A stretch of 64,000 nucleotides of DNA, from positions 790,766-854,765 of the forward strand of contig NW_008705576.1 of assembly GCF_000186865.1 (NCBI RefSeq), in the 5' to 3' direction. Every line of letters begins with the position of its first letter. The stretch's first letter is position 1. Both the position numbers and the translations under genes were made by a program. Under the pieces are notes generated by a model that worked only from the letters and a program-made list of their open reading frames with translations, did no database searches and was not told the origin of the DNA. This DNA comes from Aureococcus anophagefferens (taxonomy: Eukaryota > Sar > Pelagophyceae > Pelagomonadales > Pelagomonadaceae). Below are positions 9,332 to 18,800 of this stretch, one piece after another.

Positions 9332-10393
9332 TTAGGCTACTCGCGCGTCGAGGCGCGCGAGCTCGTCTATAGCATCCTCGTCGCCCTTGGCGGCGGCGCG
9401 CTCGAACCAGTATCTGGCTTTGCCGAGGTCGAGTTCCGTGCCTTTTCCGCGCTGGTAACAGCAGCCAAGGTTAAACTCTCCAGGGGTATAGCCTTGATTC
9501 GCCGCGAGCACAAAGTACCGGAACGCTTCTTCAAATTTCTCGTCAGAATGAAGGAAAGCCCCTAAATTGCATTGCGCGGTCGCCTCGCCCCGATCTGCAG
9601 CCGCGCGATAGAGCCGCTCCGCCTTCTTCTTGTCCAGCTTGACGCCTTCCTCATACTCGTACATTTCCCCAAGAAATACCATCGCCCGCACATCTCCGAG
9701 CTCCACAGCGCGCTTCCAAATTTTTGCGGCTTTCTTCTCGGATTTCAAGAGGCCCAACCGACCGTCGCGGTACGCAAGTCCCAAATGCGAAATTGCTTCC
9801 GGCACGTCGTTCTCCACGTGGCGGCGAAGACGCGCGAGCTGCTCCGCCTGGTTTTCCGCGCACGGCAATCGACAGAGGGGACACGCGCTGATGCCGATCT
9901 TTTTATCGCACGATTGGCAGACGTTTCGGCAGCAACAGATGCGAAGCACGTTCTTCGCATTCACGTCCCACTCCTCGAGGCAGATCGGGCACCGCGACCC
10001 GTACCGCGCCGACGTCGGCACTGGCTCCGGGTTCGCCTCGCGCCGCGCCCGCGCCGCTTCGTGTTCCGCCGCGATGCGCGCGCGGATTACGTCGGCGTCC
10101 GACCGCGGCGCGGGGCCGTAGAACACCTCCCGCGGCGGCGACGGCGGGGGCGTCGGCGCCTCGGCGCGGGCCGCCTCCGCGGCCTGAATCTTCTTGCAGA
10201 CCTTCCGGTGGCCCCGGTCGCGCCAGTCGATGCGTTGGCAGTCCGTCGAACAGTAGGCCGTCGTGCCGCACCCTTTGCACGCCTTGGCCTTGTCGGCGCC
10301 GCAGATCGTGCAGGTCTTGAGGGTGTCGAGTTTTTTGCCCCTCGCTCGGACCATGCGAGTCTCATACTCCAACTTCTTCTCCTGCCACGACAT
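9332..10393 (-). CDS. MYND-RING-Sel1 repeat protein, copy B
   Basis: 353 aa from ATG 10393 (the frame stays open upstream, but MSWQEKKLEYE aligns with the start of copy A). MYND finger CTICGADKAKACKGCG with YCSTDCQRIDWRDRGHRK; RING-type CPICLEEWDVNAKNVLRICC ... CPLC; four or more Sel1 repeats. It differs from copy A by substitutions throughout and by a longer RING C-terminal loop (KKIGISACPLC), so the duplication is not very recent. The divergent alpha/beta-hydrolase gene starts 142 bp away. Confidence 0.85.
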   Translation of the reverse strand: MSWQEKKLEYETRMVRARGKKLDTLKTCTICGADKAKACKGCGTTAYCSTDCQRIDWRDRGHRKVCKKIQAAEAARAEAPTPPPSPPREVFYGPAPRSDADVIRARIAAEHEAARARREANPEPVPTSARYGSRCPICLEEWDVNAKNVLRICCCRNVCQSCDKKIGISACPLCRLPCAENQAEQLARLRRHVENDVPEAISHLGLAYRDGRLGLLKSEKKAAKIWKRAVELGDVRAMVFLGEMYEYEEGVKLDKKKAERLYRAAADRGEATAQCNLGAFLHSDEKFEEAFRYFVLAANQGYTPGEFNLGCCYQRGKGTELDLGKARYWFERAAAKGDEDAIDELARLDARVA

Positions 10394-10534
10394 GGCGCCC
10401 TTGACCGCAAGCTCCTGTCGCGACCGCAATCGCTCGCCGACCCGCAGGCTGAAAATGCCACAATCTTGCCAAGCATCACAAGCTCGAGCCCTGCGCCCCG
10501 ACGTCGCGCCCGCGCGCCCGCGCGACGTAGCCCG

Positions 10535-12819
10535 ATGCTGTGCTCCTGCTACGGGGACGGCGAGGCGGAGGCGCCCGGCAGCGTGCTGCGGTCGGACTGG
10601 GTGCGCGCGCGGCTCGACTACGCCCTGGCCGTGGAGCGGCGGCGCTTCGTCGTCGTCTCGTCGCCGCAGGCCGAGGACGCGAGCGTGTGTTGCTACGCCG
10701 ACGGCGGTCGGCGGAGTCCGCTCTGCCGCGTGCGCCTCGAGCACGTCGTCATCACGGGCGACGACGGCCGGCGGTGCCGCGTCTGGCGCCGCGACGGCGC
10801 GCGGCCCGCGCTCTGCTTCGCGCTCCGCTTCGAGACGCTCGGGGCCAAGCTCGACTGGTGGCGGGCCGCGCGGCGCGCCGCGCGCGAGGCGGCCGTACGA
10901 CGGGGCGCGCCGCCGCGGCCGCGGACCGGCCTCGAGAGCCCCGTCGCGGCGAACCTGGACCTCAAGGCCGCGCTCCGCGCGTGCCGCGAGGGCGCGCGGG
11001 GCGACGGCGAGGAGGCCAAGGACGAGCCCGAGCCCCTCCCGGCGCCGGACGACGAGCCGCCGACGCCGCGCCGGCCGAGCGAGGCGCCGCCGGAGACCGA
11101 GCGCACCGTGGTCTGGCGCGCGCACGGCATGTGCGTCTGCGAGGACGCGCGCGGCTGTGTGCAAATCAAATCTTCAACCCGACTTCAATGTGAGCGTATT
11201 CGAATGTTTTGACACAAGCACTTCCGCCGTGCGTCGAGAACTCGCTGAGAGCAATCGATTCGTCCAAAAATCAGCCGAATCGACTTCGATTTGACCGAGC
11301 TAGAGAATTCTGAAGTTTGGCCCCGACGTCCCAGCTCACTGGTTGATTTGCACACAGGCGCGCGGCGAGACGTCCGTGGAGCCGACGTATGTCCACGTCG
11401 CGCGCGTCGCCTACGGCCGCCTCCTCAAGGCCTTCATCCGCCCACCGCGCGCGGACTACGACGTGGCGCAGCTGGGCCCGCGGACCTTCGTGTTCCGGGG
11501 CCACACGTACCACCGCCGCGACCGCGAGGCGACGAACGAGCGCGGCCGCGCGGTGCGCTACAGCGTCTGGCGCCGCGCCGCGCGGCGCGCGGCGCCGCGG
11601 CGGTCCGGCGTCGCCGGCACGGCCGGCGACGCGGACCGCGTCGTCACGGTCGTCTACGCGCACGGCAACGCGTCGTCGCGCGTCGAGGGCCTGTCGCAGC
11701 CTGTGTCGAATTCAACCACTGGTTTGGGTGGTCCTGACCAAACTTGAGAATTCTCTAGCTCGGTCAAATCGAAATCGATTCGGCTGATTTTTGGACGGAT
11801 CGATTGCTCTCGTCGAGTTCTCGAAGCAAAGCCGAAGAGGTTGCGTCGAAACTGTCGCGTACGCTCACCTTGAAGTCGGGTTGAAGATTTGAATTCGGCA
11901 CAGGTCGCAGCTCGCGCTCTGCCTCGACCTCGGCTGCCAGTTCATCGCGCTGGACTGCTGCGGGTCCGGCCAGAGCGACGGCGAGTACGTGTCGTTGGGC
12001 TTCAAGGAGCAGGACGACGTCGCGGCGGTGCTCGCGGCGGAGCGCGCCGCGCCCGGCGGCGTGGGGGACGTCGTGTTGTGGGGGCGGTCCATGGGGGCCG
12101 TCACGGCGCTGCTCGTCGCGTCGACGCGCGAGCCCGACGTCAAGGCCCTCGTGCTCGACAGCGCCTTCGCGTCGCTGCGGTCCCTGAGTTTAGATGTGGT
12201 CCGCCGCGGCGCGAACGGCGTGCCGCGGGTGCTGGCGGAGGCCGCGCTCCGCTGGATCCGCGGCTCCGTCCGCGAGCGGGCCGACTTCGACATCTTCGAC
12301 GTCGACGCGCTCCGCCACGCGCCGGAGTGCGAGGCCGCGGCCTTCTTCATCTGCGCGGCCGACGACGGCTTCGTCGAGCCGTCGCACTCCGCGCGGCTCC
12401 ACGACGCCGTCGCGTCCGCCGCGAAGGAGATGTGCGTCTGCCCGGGCGCGCACAACACGACGCGGCCGCGCCAGTGCTACGCGCGCGTCGAGTTGTTTTT
12501 GCGGCGCGTGCTCTTCGGCGAGGAGCTGGCCGACGACGCTCGGACGCTCGCCGACGACCTCGACGCGACCTTGCTCCCGCTCATCTCGGAGCCGCGCCGC
12601 GCGGACCGGCCCAACTTCGCGGCCCTCGCGCCCTGGACCGTGGAGAATCTCGTCATCCGCGCGAAGCAGCGCCTCGGCCAGGACGACGACGACGACGGCG
12701 ACGACGACCCGCGGCCCGCTTCGGCGCCGCGCTGGCTCGCCGACGCCGCGGAGCCCGCGCACGACGACACGGTCGCCGCCATGCAGGAGGAGACGGCCCG
12801 CGTCGCGAAGCTGCTCTAG
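10535..12819 (+). CDS. Alpha/beta-hydrolase (serine hydrolase, ABHD17/S33-like) with two introner introns
   Basis: Three exons, 10535-11146, 11358-11692 and 11904-12819, giving 620 aa. Removing the two introner segments with one target duplication each keeps the frame exactly. The first ~200 residues are an unassigned N-terminal region. The hydrolase core shows VVYAHGNASS (oxyanion turn, near 310), LDCCGSGQSDGEY, the nucleophile elbow WGRSMGAVTA, the acid in ICAADDGFVEP and the catalytic His in CPGAHNTTRP. This order matches acyl-protein-thioesterase-like/serine peptidase S33 hydrolases. The substrate is unknown. The tail is Asp-rich. Intron 1 separates the N-terminal region from the core; intron 2 falls between the HGN turn and the nucleophile. 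Confidence 0.82.
11155..11357 (+). mobile_element. Introner element, family 1, copy 1
   Basis: 203-bp AT-richer insert in coding sequence. Termini are inverted repeats: it starts CTGTGTGCAAATCAA and ends TTGATTTGCACACAG. The 8-bp target duplication GCGCGCGG lies at 11147-11154 and 11358-11365. Splicing from the first base of the left duplication (GC) to the terminal CAG (11147-11357, GC-AG) restores EDARGETS exactly. An alternative GT-AG intron (11159-11357) would add four codons and also stay in frame. Orientation relative to the gene: A. Confidence 0.92.
11701..11903 (+). mobile_element. Introner element, family 1, copy 2
   Basis: 203 bp, with 8-bp target duplication GTCGCAGC at 11693-11700 and 11904-11911. 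Termini CTGTGTCGAATTCAA and TTGAATTCGGCACAG. It lies only 343 bp from copy 1 in the same gene, but in the opposite orientation (B). The intron would be 11693-11903, GT-AG, restoring GLSQLALC. A weaker match to the other copies suggests an older insertion. Confidence 0.92.
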
Positions 12820-12845
12820 AGGAGGGGAGTCGTAACTTTTGTTTA

Positions 12846-13718
12846 CTACGCCCGCGGCGTCGCGACCCACTCCGCGCCCTCCCACCCCAGCGGCGCGGCG
12901 CTCGGCGCGGCCGTTTCGGCGGCCGCGGCGCCGACGGTCTTCACGACGCCGGCCTTGCAGTTGACCTCGTGGCGCCCGATGGCGTCGAAGGTCACGTCCT
13001 GGAGGAGCTGGATCTTCGGGACGGAGAAGATGCCGTCGCAGTCGCAGTTTCGGATCGCCGTGTCGACGACGGACGCGGAGCCGCGCGTGACCACGACGCC
13101 GTCCTCGCAGCCGTCGACGACGCAGTGCTCGAGCTTGAGCGACGCGGCCTCGCTCGCGACGCCCGTGTCGCCGGCGTTGGAGACGAGGCACCGCTTCAGG
13201 GCGACGGCCCGGGCCCCGCGCGAGCACGTCACGCCCTCGGAGACGGTCAGCCCCTCGCACGTCGCGCCGTGGCCGTCGAGCCGGACGCTCCGCAGCGCGG
13301 CGGCGGCGTCCTCGCCCGCGCCGCGGAGCGTGACGCCCGCCGGCACGGCGACGGCCTCGTCGTAGGCGCCGCCGGCGGGCACGACGACGACGCACTTGCG
13401 GCCCTTGGCGGCCGCGGCCGCGAGCGCCGCGGCGACGGACGCGTGGTCCGCGACGTCGACGCGGTAGAGCGCGATGGGCGCCGGGGCGGCGGGCGGCGGC
13501 GGCGGCGGGGGCGGCGGCGCGGCCTTCTTCGGCGGCGGCGCCGGCAGCGTCCAGCCGCCGATTATGGCCGGGCCGTTTGGGGGTCCCAGCGGGTCGCGCG
13601 GCGCGGCGCTGGCGGCGGCGGCGGCCGGCGGCGCGTCGGCCATGTCGAAAACGCCCGCGGAGGCCTCGAGGACGGTCGGCGGCGGCGGGGGCAGCATGCT
13701 CGCATCCATCTTGGCCAT
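12846..13718 (-). CDS. Right-handed beta-helix repeat protein
   Basis: 290 aa, convergent with the hydrolase gene (26 bp apart). The first 80 residues are low-complexity Pro/Ala with a poly-Pro run. From about residue 85 a parallel beta-helix is visible: PAGVTLRGAG, VRLDGHGATCEGLTVSEG, VALKRCLVSNAGDTGV, LKLEHCVVDGCEDGV, VVDTAIRNCDCDGI. These C-containing rungs resemble pectate-lyase-like/FBXO11-type repeats. No catalytic residues can be identified and no signal peptide is seen, so an intracellular binding role is as likely as a carbohydrate-active one. Confidence 0.6.
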   Translation of the reverse strand: MAKMDASMLPPPPPTVLEASAGVFDMADAPPAAAAASAAPRDPLGPPNGPAIIGGWTLPAPPPKKAAPPPPPPPPPAAPAPIALYRVDVADHASVAAALAAAAAKGRKCVVVVPAGGAYDEAVAVPAGVTLRGAGEDAAAALRSVRLDGHGATCEGLTVSEGVTCSRGARAVALKRCLVSNAGDTGVASEAASLKLEHCVVDGCEDGVVVTRGSASVVDTAIRNCDCDGIFSVPKIQLLQDVTFDAIGRHEVNCKAGVVKTVGAAAAETAAPSAAPLGWEGAEWVATPRA

Positions 13719-13836
13719 CTTGGCCAGTGGCAGCCCAGCCGCTCTGCACTTTGCTGCGATTTCACCATCTTTTCACCACTGGCGAGCGCAAGCCGCGACG
13801 AGTCCTCACGCGCCATCGCGGCCCGCGGTGCGAGCA

Positions 13837-15204
13837 ATGGCGCGTCGTCTCGCCGTTGTCGTGGCGCTGGCGACGACGAGCCTGGCGGCGACGACCAACG
13901 TCTCGAGGACCGACACCTCCTGGTGGCGGCGCGCTCTCGCCGCGCCGGCGCTGGTGACCGATTTTGACATCATCGCGACGCACGTCTGCGGCATGCCGGC
14001 GCTCGTCGAGAGCCCGGACACGATCCATCGCGCGCAGCCCTGCCAGGACCTGCTGGGCGAGTCGTGGCCCTACTTTCCGGAACGGTGCCGCGGCCGCGGC
14101 GAGGCGAGCGCGAAGGTTCAGCGCGACCAGGGCATCGACGGCGTCGGGCACTTCGGCCGGACGATCGTGGCGGCGCTCGAGAAGCGGCCCGAATTTCGCG
14201 CGCTCCCGCGCTTCTTCGGACAGTCCGCGAGCGTCGGCGGCGTCTACCTCCGCGACGTCGCGGGCCTCGGCGACGGCTTCGCGCCGTCGCTCTACTGCCA
14301 CGAGCGGGCGCACGTCAAGCGCGCCTTCGACGCGCGCAAGAATAGCGGGTGCCGGCCGGCGGACGAGTTCCGCGCGTTCTTCACCACGCGCTACCCCGCG
14401 GGCGCCGCGCTGTTCCGGGACCACTTCGAGTGCTTCGCGACGCCGCCGTTCGACGCGTGGTTCGGCTTCGACGCGCTCCCGGCGGCCGACGACCCGGCGT
14501 GGGAGGGCCGCGCCGTCGCCGAGACCTACGCGTCCCTCGACCGCGGCGCCTTCGCGGGAGGCTGCGGCGCGGCCGCCGGCGCCGCGCGGCTCGCGATCCA
14601 CGCGCGGCTCGGCGACCTCTTGGCGACGGCGGGCCCCGCCGAGGGCCGGCGCCTCCGCAACGCGCTCGTCGTCGCCGCGACGCTCGCGGCGCGGCTCCGG
14701 GGCCGCGTCCACGTGCTCGTGCTCAGCGACTCGCCCGCGGCCGCCGTCGCGGGCGTCCTCGAGGACGACGTCCGCGTCGAGCTCGGCGACGCGCGGAGCG
14801 ACGGCGTGTCGCATCTCGTCGACGGCCGCACGGTCGGGCTCGAAAACGACGTCGAATTGACCTTCCTCGGCGCGGGCAACCCGCTCGTCGCCATCCACTG
14901 CATGGCGACCGCGGACGTGCTCCTCGGCCCGGAGGCGTGCGGCGAGCCCTGGGCGCCGCGGCGCCGCCTCGGCCGGAAGCGATGGAAGGGGGCGTCGGCG
15001 AAGTTGGCCCAGAACCGAGCGGACTTCGCCGGCGTGAGCGACGAGCGCTGCAGCAGCGTCGTCGCCTTCGCGAGGCAGCTGGCCGCGGGGGGCGCCGTGT
15101 TCCGCGGGCTGCCGGCGGCGCCGCTCAACGCGACGTCCGTCGACGCCGGCCTCGACGCTTTCCTCGCCCGCGGGCCGCCCGGGGCCCCGCTAAGGCGCGC
15201 GTGA
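13837..15204 (+). CDS. Secreted/lumenal fucosyltransferase-like protein, paralogue 2
   Basis: 455 aa from ATG 13837. Signal peptide MARRLAVVVALATTSLAA. Shared blocks with the protein encoded at 5999-7687: TSWWRRALAAPAL, DFDIIATHVCGM, GDGFAPSLYCHERA, GAALFRDHFECF, WFGFDALP, then IHARLGDL (the HxRxGD motif), HVLVLSDS, SDGVSH and LTFLGAGNPLVAIHCMA. It is about 100 residues shorter because the helical insert of paralogue 1 is missing. The paralogues lie on opposite strands about 6 kb apart with unrelated genes between, so the duplication is old or was followed by inversion. Fucosyl transfer is inferred from the motif only. Confidence 0.6.
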   Translation: MARRLAVVVALATTSLAATTNVSRTDTSWWRRALAAPALVTDFDIIATHVCGMPALVESPDTIHRAQPCQDLLGESWPYFPERCRGRGEASAKVQRDQGIDGVGHFGRTIVAALEKRPEFRALPRFFGQSASVGGVYLRDVAGLGDGFAPSLYCHERAHVKRAFDARKNSGCRPADEFRAFFTTRYPAGAALFRDHFECFATPPFDAWFGFDALPAADDPAWEGRAVAETYASLDRGAFAGGCGAAAGAARLAIHARLGDLLATAGPAEGRRLRNALVVAATLAARLRGRVHVLVLSDSPAAAVAGVLEDDVRVELGDARSDGVSHLVDGRTVGLENDVELTFLGAGNPLVAIHCMATADVLLGPEACGEPWAPRRRLGRKRWKGASAKLAQNRADFAGVSDERCSSVVAFARQLAAGGAVFRGLPAAPLNATSVDAGLDAFLARGPPGAPLRRA

Positions 15205-15317
15205 CCCGGGTCTTTCGTCCGAACTGCAACCTATGGCGTTGAGGCCGACGCTGCCATAGCAGCCCGAGCTCTCGGTGGCCGCCGTCGACTTCGGCACAAG
15301 TCGACTAGCTGTGGACC

Positions 15318-15854
15318 ATGGCGGCCATCGCTGCCCCCTACGCCGAGGACGAGACGACGCGGGCCCCGGCGGTCTGCCCGACGTGCCGGAGCGACGACCA
15401 CTCCTCCTACAACTCCGGCAGCGGGCGCAACGAGATCTACAAATGCGGTGCCTGCGACAAGTACTTCACGCGCGGCGACGTGGACCGGTTCCTCAGCGAG
15501 TGGGAGACGACGCTCAAGGCGCGCCTGAGCCGCGAGCGGAAGAAGAAGGGCAAGAAGAAGGCGCGCATCATGACGCCGGAGCACCTCATCCCCGTGTGCC
15601 CCGACACGGAGTGCGCGGGCTACATGAAGTCCTGGTGGGGCGACATGGGCGTCGACGAGATCTTCCGCTGCGTCGAGTGCTGCCGGCCCTGGCACGCCAA
15701 GGACGTCGTGAAGATGCGGGCCCAGGCCGTGGCGCGCGCGAAGCAGGACCGGGCCGCGGAGGCCGCGCGCGCGGACGACGCGCCCGTCATCGAGGCGTCC
15801 GAGGGCGGCTTCGACATGTCCGACCTCGACGACGTCCTCGAGCGGGAGGACTAG
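15318..15854 (+). CDS. Double zinc-ribbon protein, function unknown
   Basis: 178 aa, intronless. Two putative zinc ribbons: CPTCRSDDHSSYNSG ... YKCGACDKYFTR (residues about 20-52), and CPDTECAGYMKSW ... FRCVECCRPWH (about 95-128), separated by a very basic linker (RERKKKGKKKAR). The C-terminus is acidic (DMSDLDDVLERED). The paired CxxC...CxxC layout resembles nucleic-acid-binding ribbons of transcription or transposase-associated proteins. I do not recognise the family. It converges on the WD40 gene, 12 bp away. Confidence 0.6.
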   Translation: MAAIAAPYAEDETTRAPAVCPTCRSDDHSSYNSGSGRNEIYKCGACDKYFTRGDVDRFLSEWETTLKARLSRERKKKGKKKARIMTPEHLIPVCPDTECAGYMKSWWGDMGVDEIFRCVECCRPWHAKDVVKMRAQAVARAKQDRAAEAARADDAPVIEASEGGFDMSDLDDVLERED

Positions 15855-15866
15855 GCGACCGCGCTT

Positions 15867-18800
15867 TTATAAGCCCATGTGCGCGAGGCGCGTCAGGCGC
15901 GCGAGGGGGTTGGGGTCGTTGTCCGCGAAGCCCGCCGTCGTCCGCGGCCGCGACCGCGAGTAGAGCCGGGGGATGGGCCGCCGCTTCGTGGCGATGACCT
16001 CGGCCAAGGGCCTGGGCTTGGCCCGGAGCCGCGCCGCCGCCGTCTGGGCGCGCTTGTCCCGCTTGTGGGGCGGGTCCACCGTCGAGAACGAGCTCGAGAG
16101 CTCGCTGAGCTCGGGCGCGAGGAAGGCGATGGGCGCCATGGAGTCGCGCGTCTGCCACCACTTGCCCGTCTGGGGCCGCCGGTTCTGGCTCGACGCCGCC
16201 CGCGGCAGGGACTGGGACCGCTTGAGCTCCGCGTTCTTCTCCAGCGACGCGATGCCGTCGAAGATCGCGTCCCACGAGTGGTCCTCGGGCTTCTTGTCGG
16301 AGCGGACGCGGCCGTGGAACGTGGACGTCCGCGCGCGCACGGCGTCCCAGCCCTCCTCGGGGCTCAACGCCGTCGTCGGGCGGCTGCTGTGCTCCGACGC
16401 GGGCGTCGTCGCGCGGCTCAGGTTCGGCGCGGACTGCGAGAGCGCGAGGCCGCGGTTCGTCGCGAGGCTGAGCTTGGGCTTCGGGTCGGGCTCCTTCTTC
16501 AGCGGGCGCTTCTTCCGGCCCGGCGACGCCGCCGGCGGCGACTTGGGCGTCGGGGGCGTCGACGTCCGCGACCGCTGGATCTGCGTCATCCGGGACCGCC
16601 GCGTCGCGCCGCCGCGCGCGGACCGCGGCACGGACGCGAAGGCCGCGGCGGCGACCTTGGCCGCGCTCAGGGTCTCCTGGACGCCCCGGACCTCCGTCTT
16701 GGCGCTCGTCGACTGGACGACGAAGTCCCAGGGCACCTTGCGGGGCCCGTCGCCGCCCGCGGGCCGGTTCACGTCGAGCTGGCCCACGAGGACGCCATTC
16801 CAGGTCCAGATGCGCGCCAGCCCGTCCTCGGACGCCGTGAGGATCGTGCGCGGCTTCTCGATGATCTGCAGCGACGTCACCTCGACGTCGTCGTGGGCCT
16901 GGAAGACCGCGAGGTCCCAGGAGTCGCGGTCCGACGCGCCCGCGACGTTCGCCAGCGACGAGCGGCCGCCGAGGTCGACCTGGCTCAGGCGCCGGCTCCG
17001 CCGGAGCTCGGACCAGTTCACGGTCGTGTGCACCTGGCGGCCCGGGTTGTAGGTGCGCCGCCGCACGGGCGGCACGCGCCGCAGGTTCAGCCGCGCGAAG
17101 AACGACGACCGGAGCGCCCACGTGACGACGCCGCCGCCGTCCGTGCCGCCGCCGACGACGGCGTCGATGCGGCCGTGCGAGCTCGACGCGGACGCGGCGT
17201 CGTCCGTGACGAACGCGCGCCCGTCGCCGGCGCCGGCGCCGTCCGCGTCCGCGGGCCCGTCGTCGACGGGGTCCTCGAGGGCGACGACGTGGGCCGTGAC
17301 GAAGGCGTTGGCCTTCTTGTCCGGGGCCACGTAGTCCTTGTGGTACCAGGGCACGGCCTGGGGCGGCGGCTCGTCGCGGTAGTCCAACGTGTGCAGGATG
17401 CCGCACTCGGGCACGCGCCAGAGGTGGGCCACGCCCGTCGACGTGAGCCCGCAGAGCACGGGGAAGGGCGTCAGGAAGCCGATGGCCGTGACGCGCTCCA
17501 CGGCGCCCGCGCGGTCGTCGACGATGCCGCTCTCGTTCGCCGCCGCGGCCTTCTTCTGCGCCGCCAAAATGGCCATCGAGTCGCGCACGGACACGGGCGG
17601 CAGGCACGTGCCCAGCAAGATGAAGAGCTCGAAGTCCCAGACGCAGAGCTGGGGCGTCGGCGACGAGCCGTTGCGCGACACGGACGCGATCAAATTGAGG
17701 TGCAAATCCGCGGTCGCGCAGAGAATCTCGTGCGTCTCCGTCGCCGTCGACTCGAGCACGCTCTCGCTCCGGGGCGGCGCCTCGGGGACGCTCACGGTCT
17801 TTTTGGTCGCCGCCTTGGCCACCGCGGCGGCGCCGGCGATGCCCCCGGGGGGCGACCCCTTGGATCCGGGGCTTCCGGAGCCGTCGTACGAGTCGTCGCT
17901 GTCGCTCTCGCTCTCGGAGTCGGAGTCGCCGCGGCCCGCGGCGTGCTTCCGCGCGTAGTCCGCGTTGACCTTGACCTCGCGGCCGCCGTCGAGCGTGTTG
18001 CGTCTTTTGAGCAGGTCGCCGCGGTTGAACGTCAGGTGCGCCGTCGCGGGGCGGCTCCCGTCCGCGCGGTGCTCGTCCGCGGCCTTGCGGATGGAGCCCA
18101 TGATCTTCACGTCCCGCAGGCGCACGCTGCGCTGGAGCACCGTGCCGTCGTCGTTCGGCGGGCAGTAGCCCCTCGCGTCGCCCTCGTCGTGCACCGCGAT
18201 GGTGCCGTCGGACGCGCCGCCGCTGAGCACCAAATTCGCGGCGTCGAGGAAGCTAAAGTCGGACACGGACGACTCGTGGGGGTCGAGGCTCTTGGTCCGC
18301 CGCGGCGCGTGGCCGCCGGGCGGCACGACGCAGACGTGGACGCCGCCGCGGTCGTCGCCGACGACGAGCTTGCGCCCCGCGACGGCGACCTTGGCCGCGA
18401 CGATCTCCGGCGGCGACGAGTCCGCGGCCTCGACGACCGTCTCCGCCTCGCCGGGCATGTTCACGCTCAGCTCGCGCGCGCCCTTGCGCTTCCGCGACAG
18501 CGTCGCGAGCTTGACGTGCTCCTGGGCCTGCCCCCCCTCGGGCCCCGCCTGCGCCGCCGCGTCCTCGTCGCCGATGAGGTTCGCCGCGGCGATCTGCGAC
18601 CGCAGGCGCCCGCTGTTCGCGTCCCAGACGGAGACGCGCTGCGCGCTCACGACGACGAAGACCGCCATGCCCGCGTCGTAGTGCGCTAATAACAACGGCT
18701 CCTTGATGAGGCTGAGCTGGAACTGGTAGAGCGCTAATCTCGTATTCGCGGCGACGAGCACCGCGTCGGGCCCGCCGGCGTTGCCCTTTGATAATTGGCC

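Larger units (their letters stand above)
9075..10470. repeat. Tandem duplication unit B
   Basis: Second head-to-tail unit, directly adjoining unit A. It contains the broken coding fragment (9137-9331) and the second MYND-RING-Sel1 gene. The right boundary is approximate: recognisable similarity ends just upstream of the second gene's start. Confidence 0.75.

Noticed and set aside
11159..11357. Introner intron using the internal GT donor as the primary model
   Set aside because: It would be in frame, but adds four duplicated codons in every gene, while the GY at the start of the duplication restores the uninterrupted exon in all seven cases; kept as an alternative.
15879..18689. 936-aa plus-strand open frame
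   Set aside because: Antisense to the WD40 gene; composition is typical of GC-rich codon-shadow frames and has no domain features.
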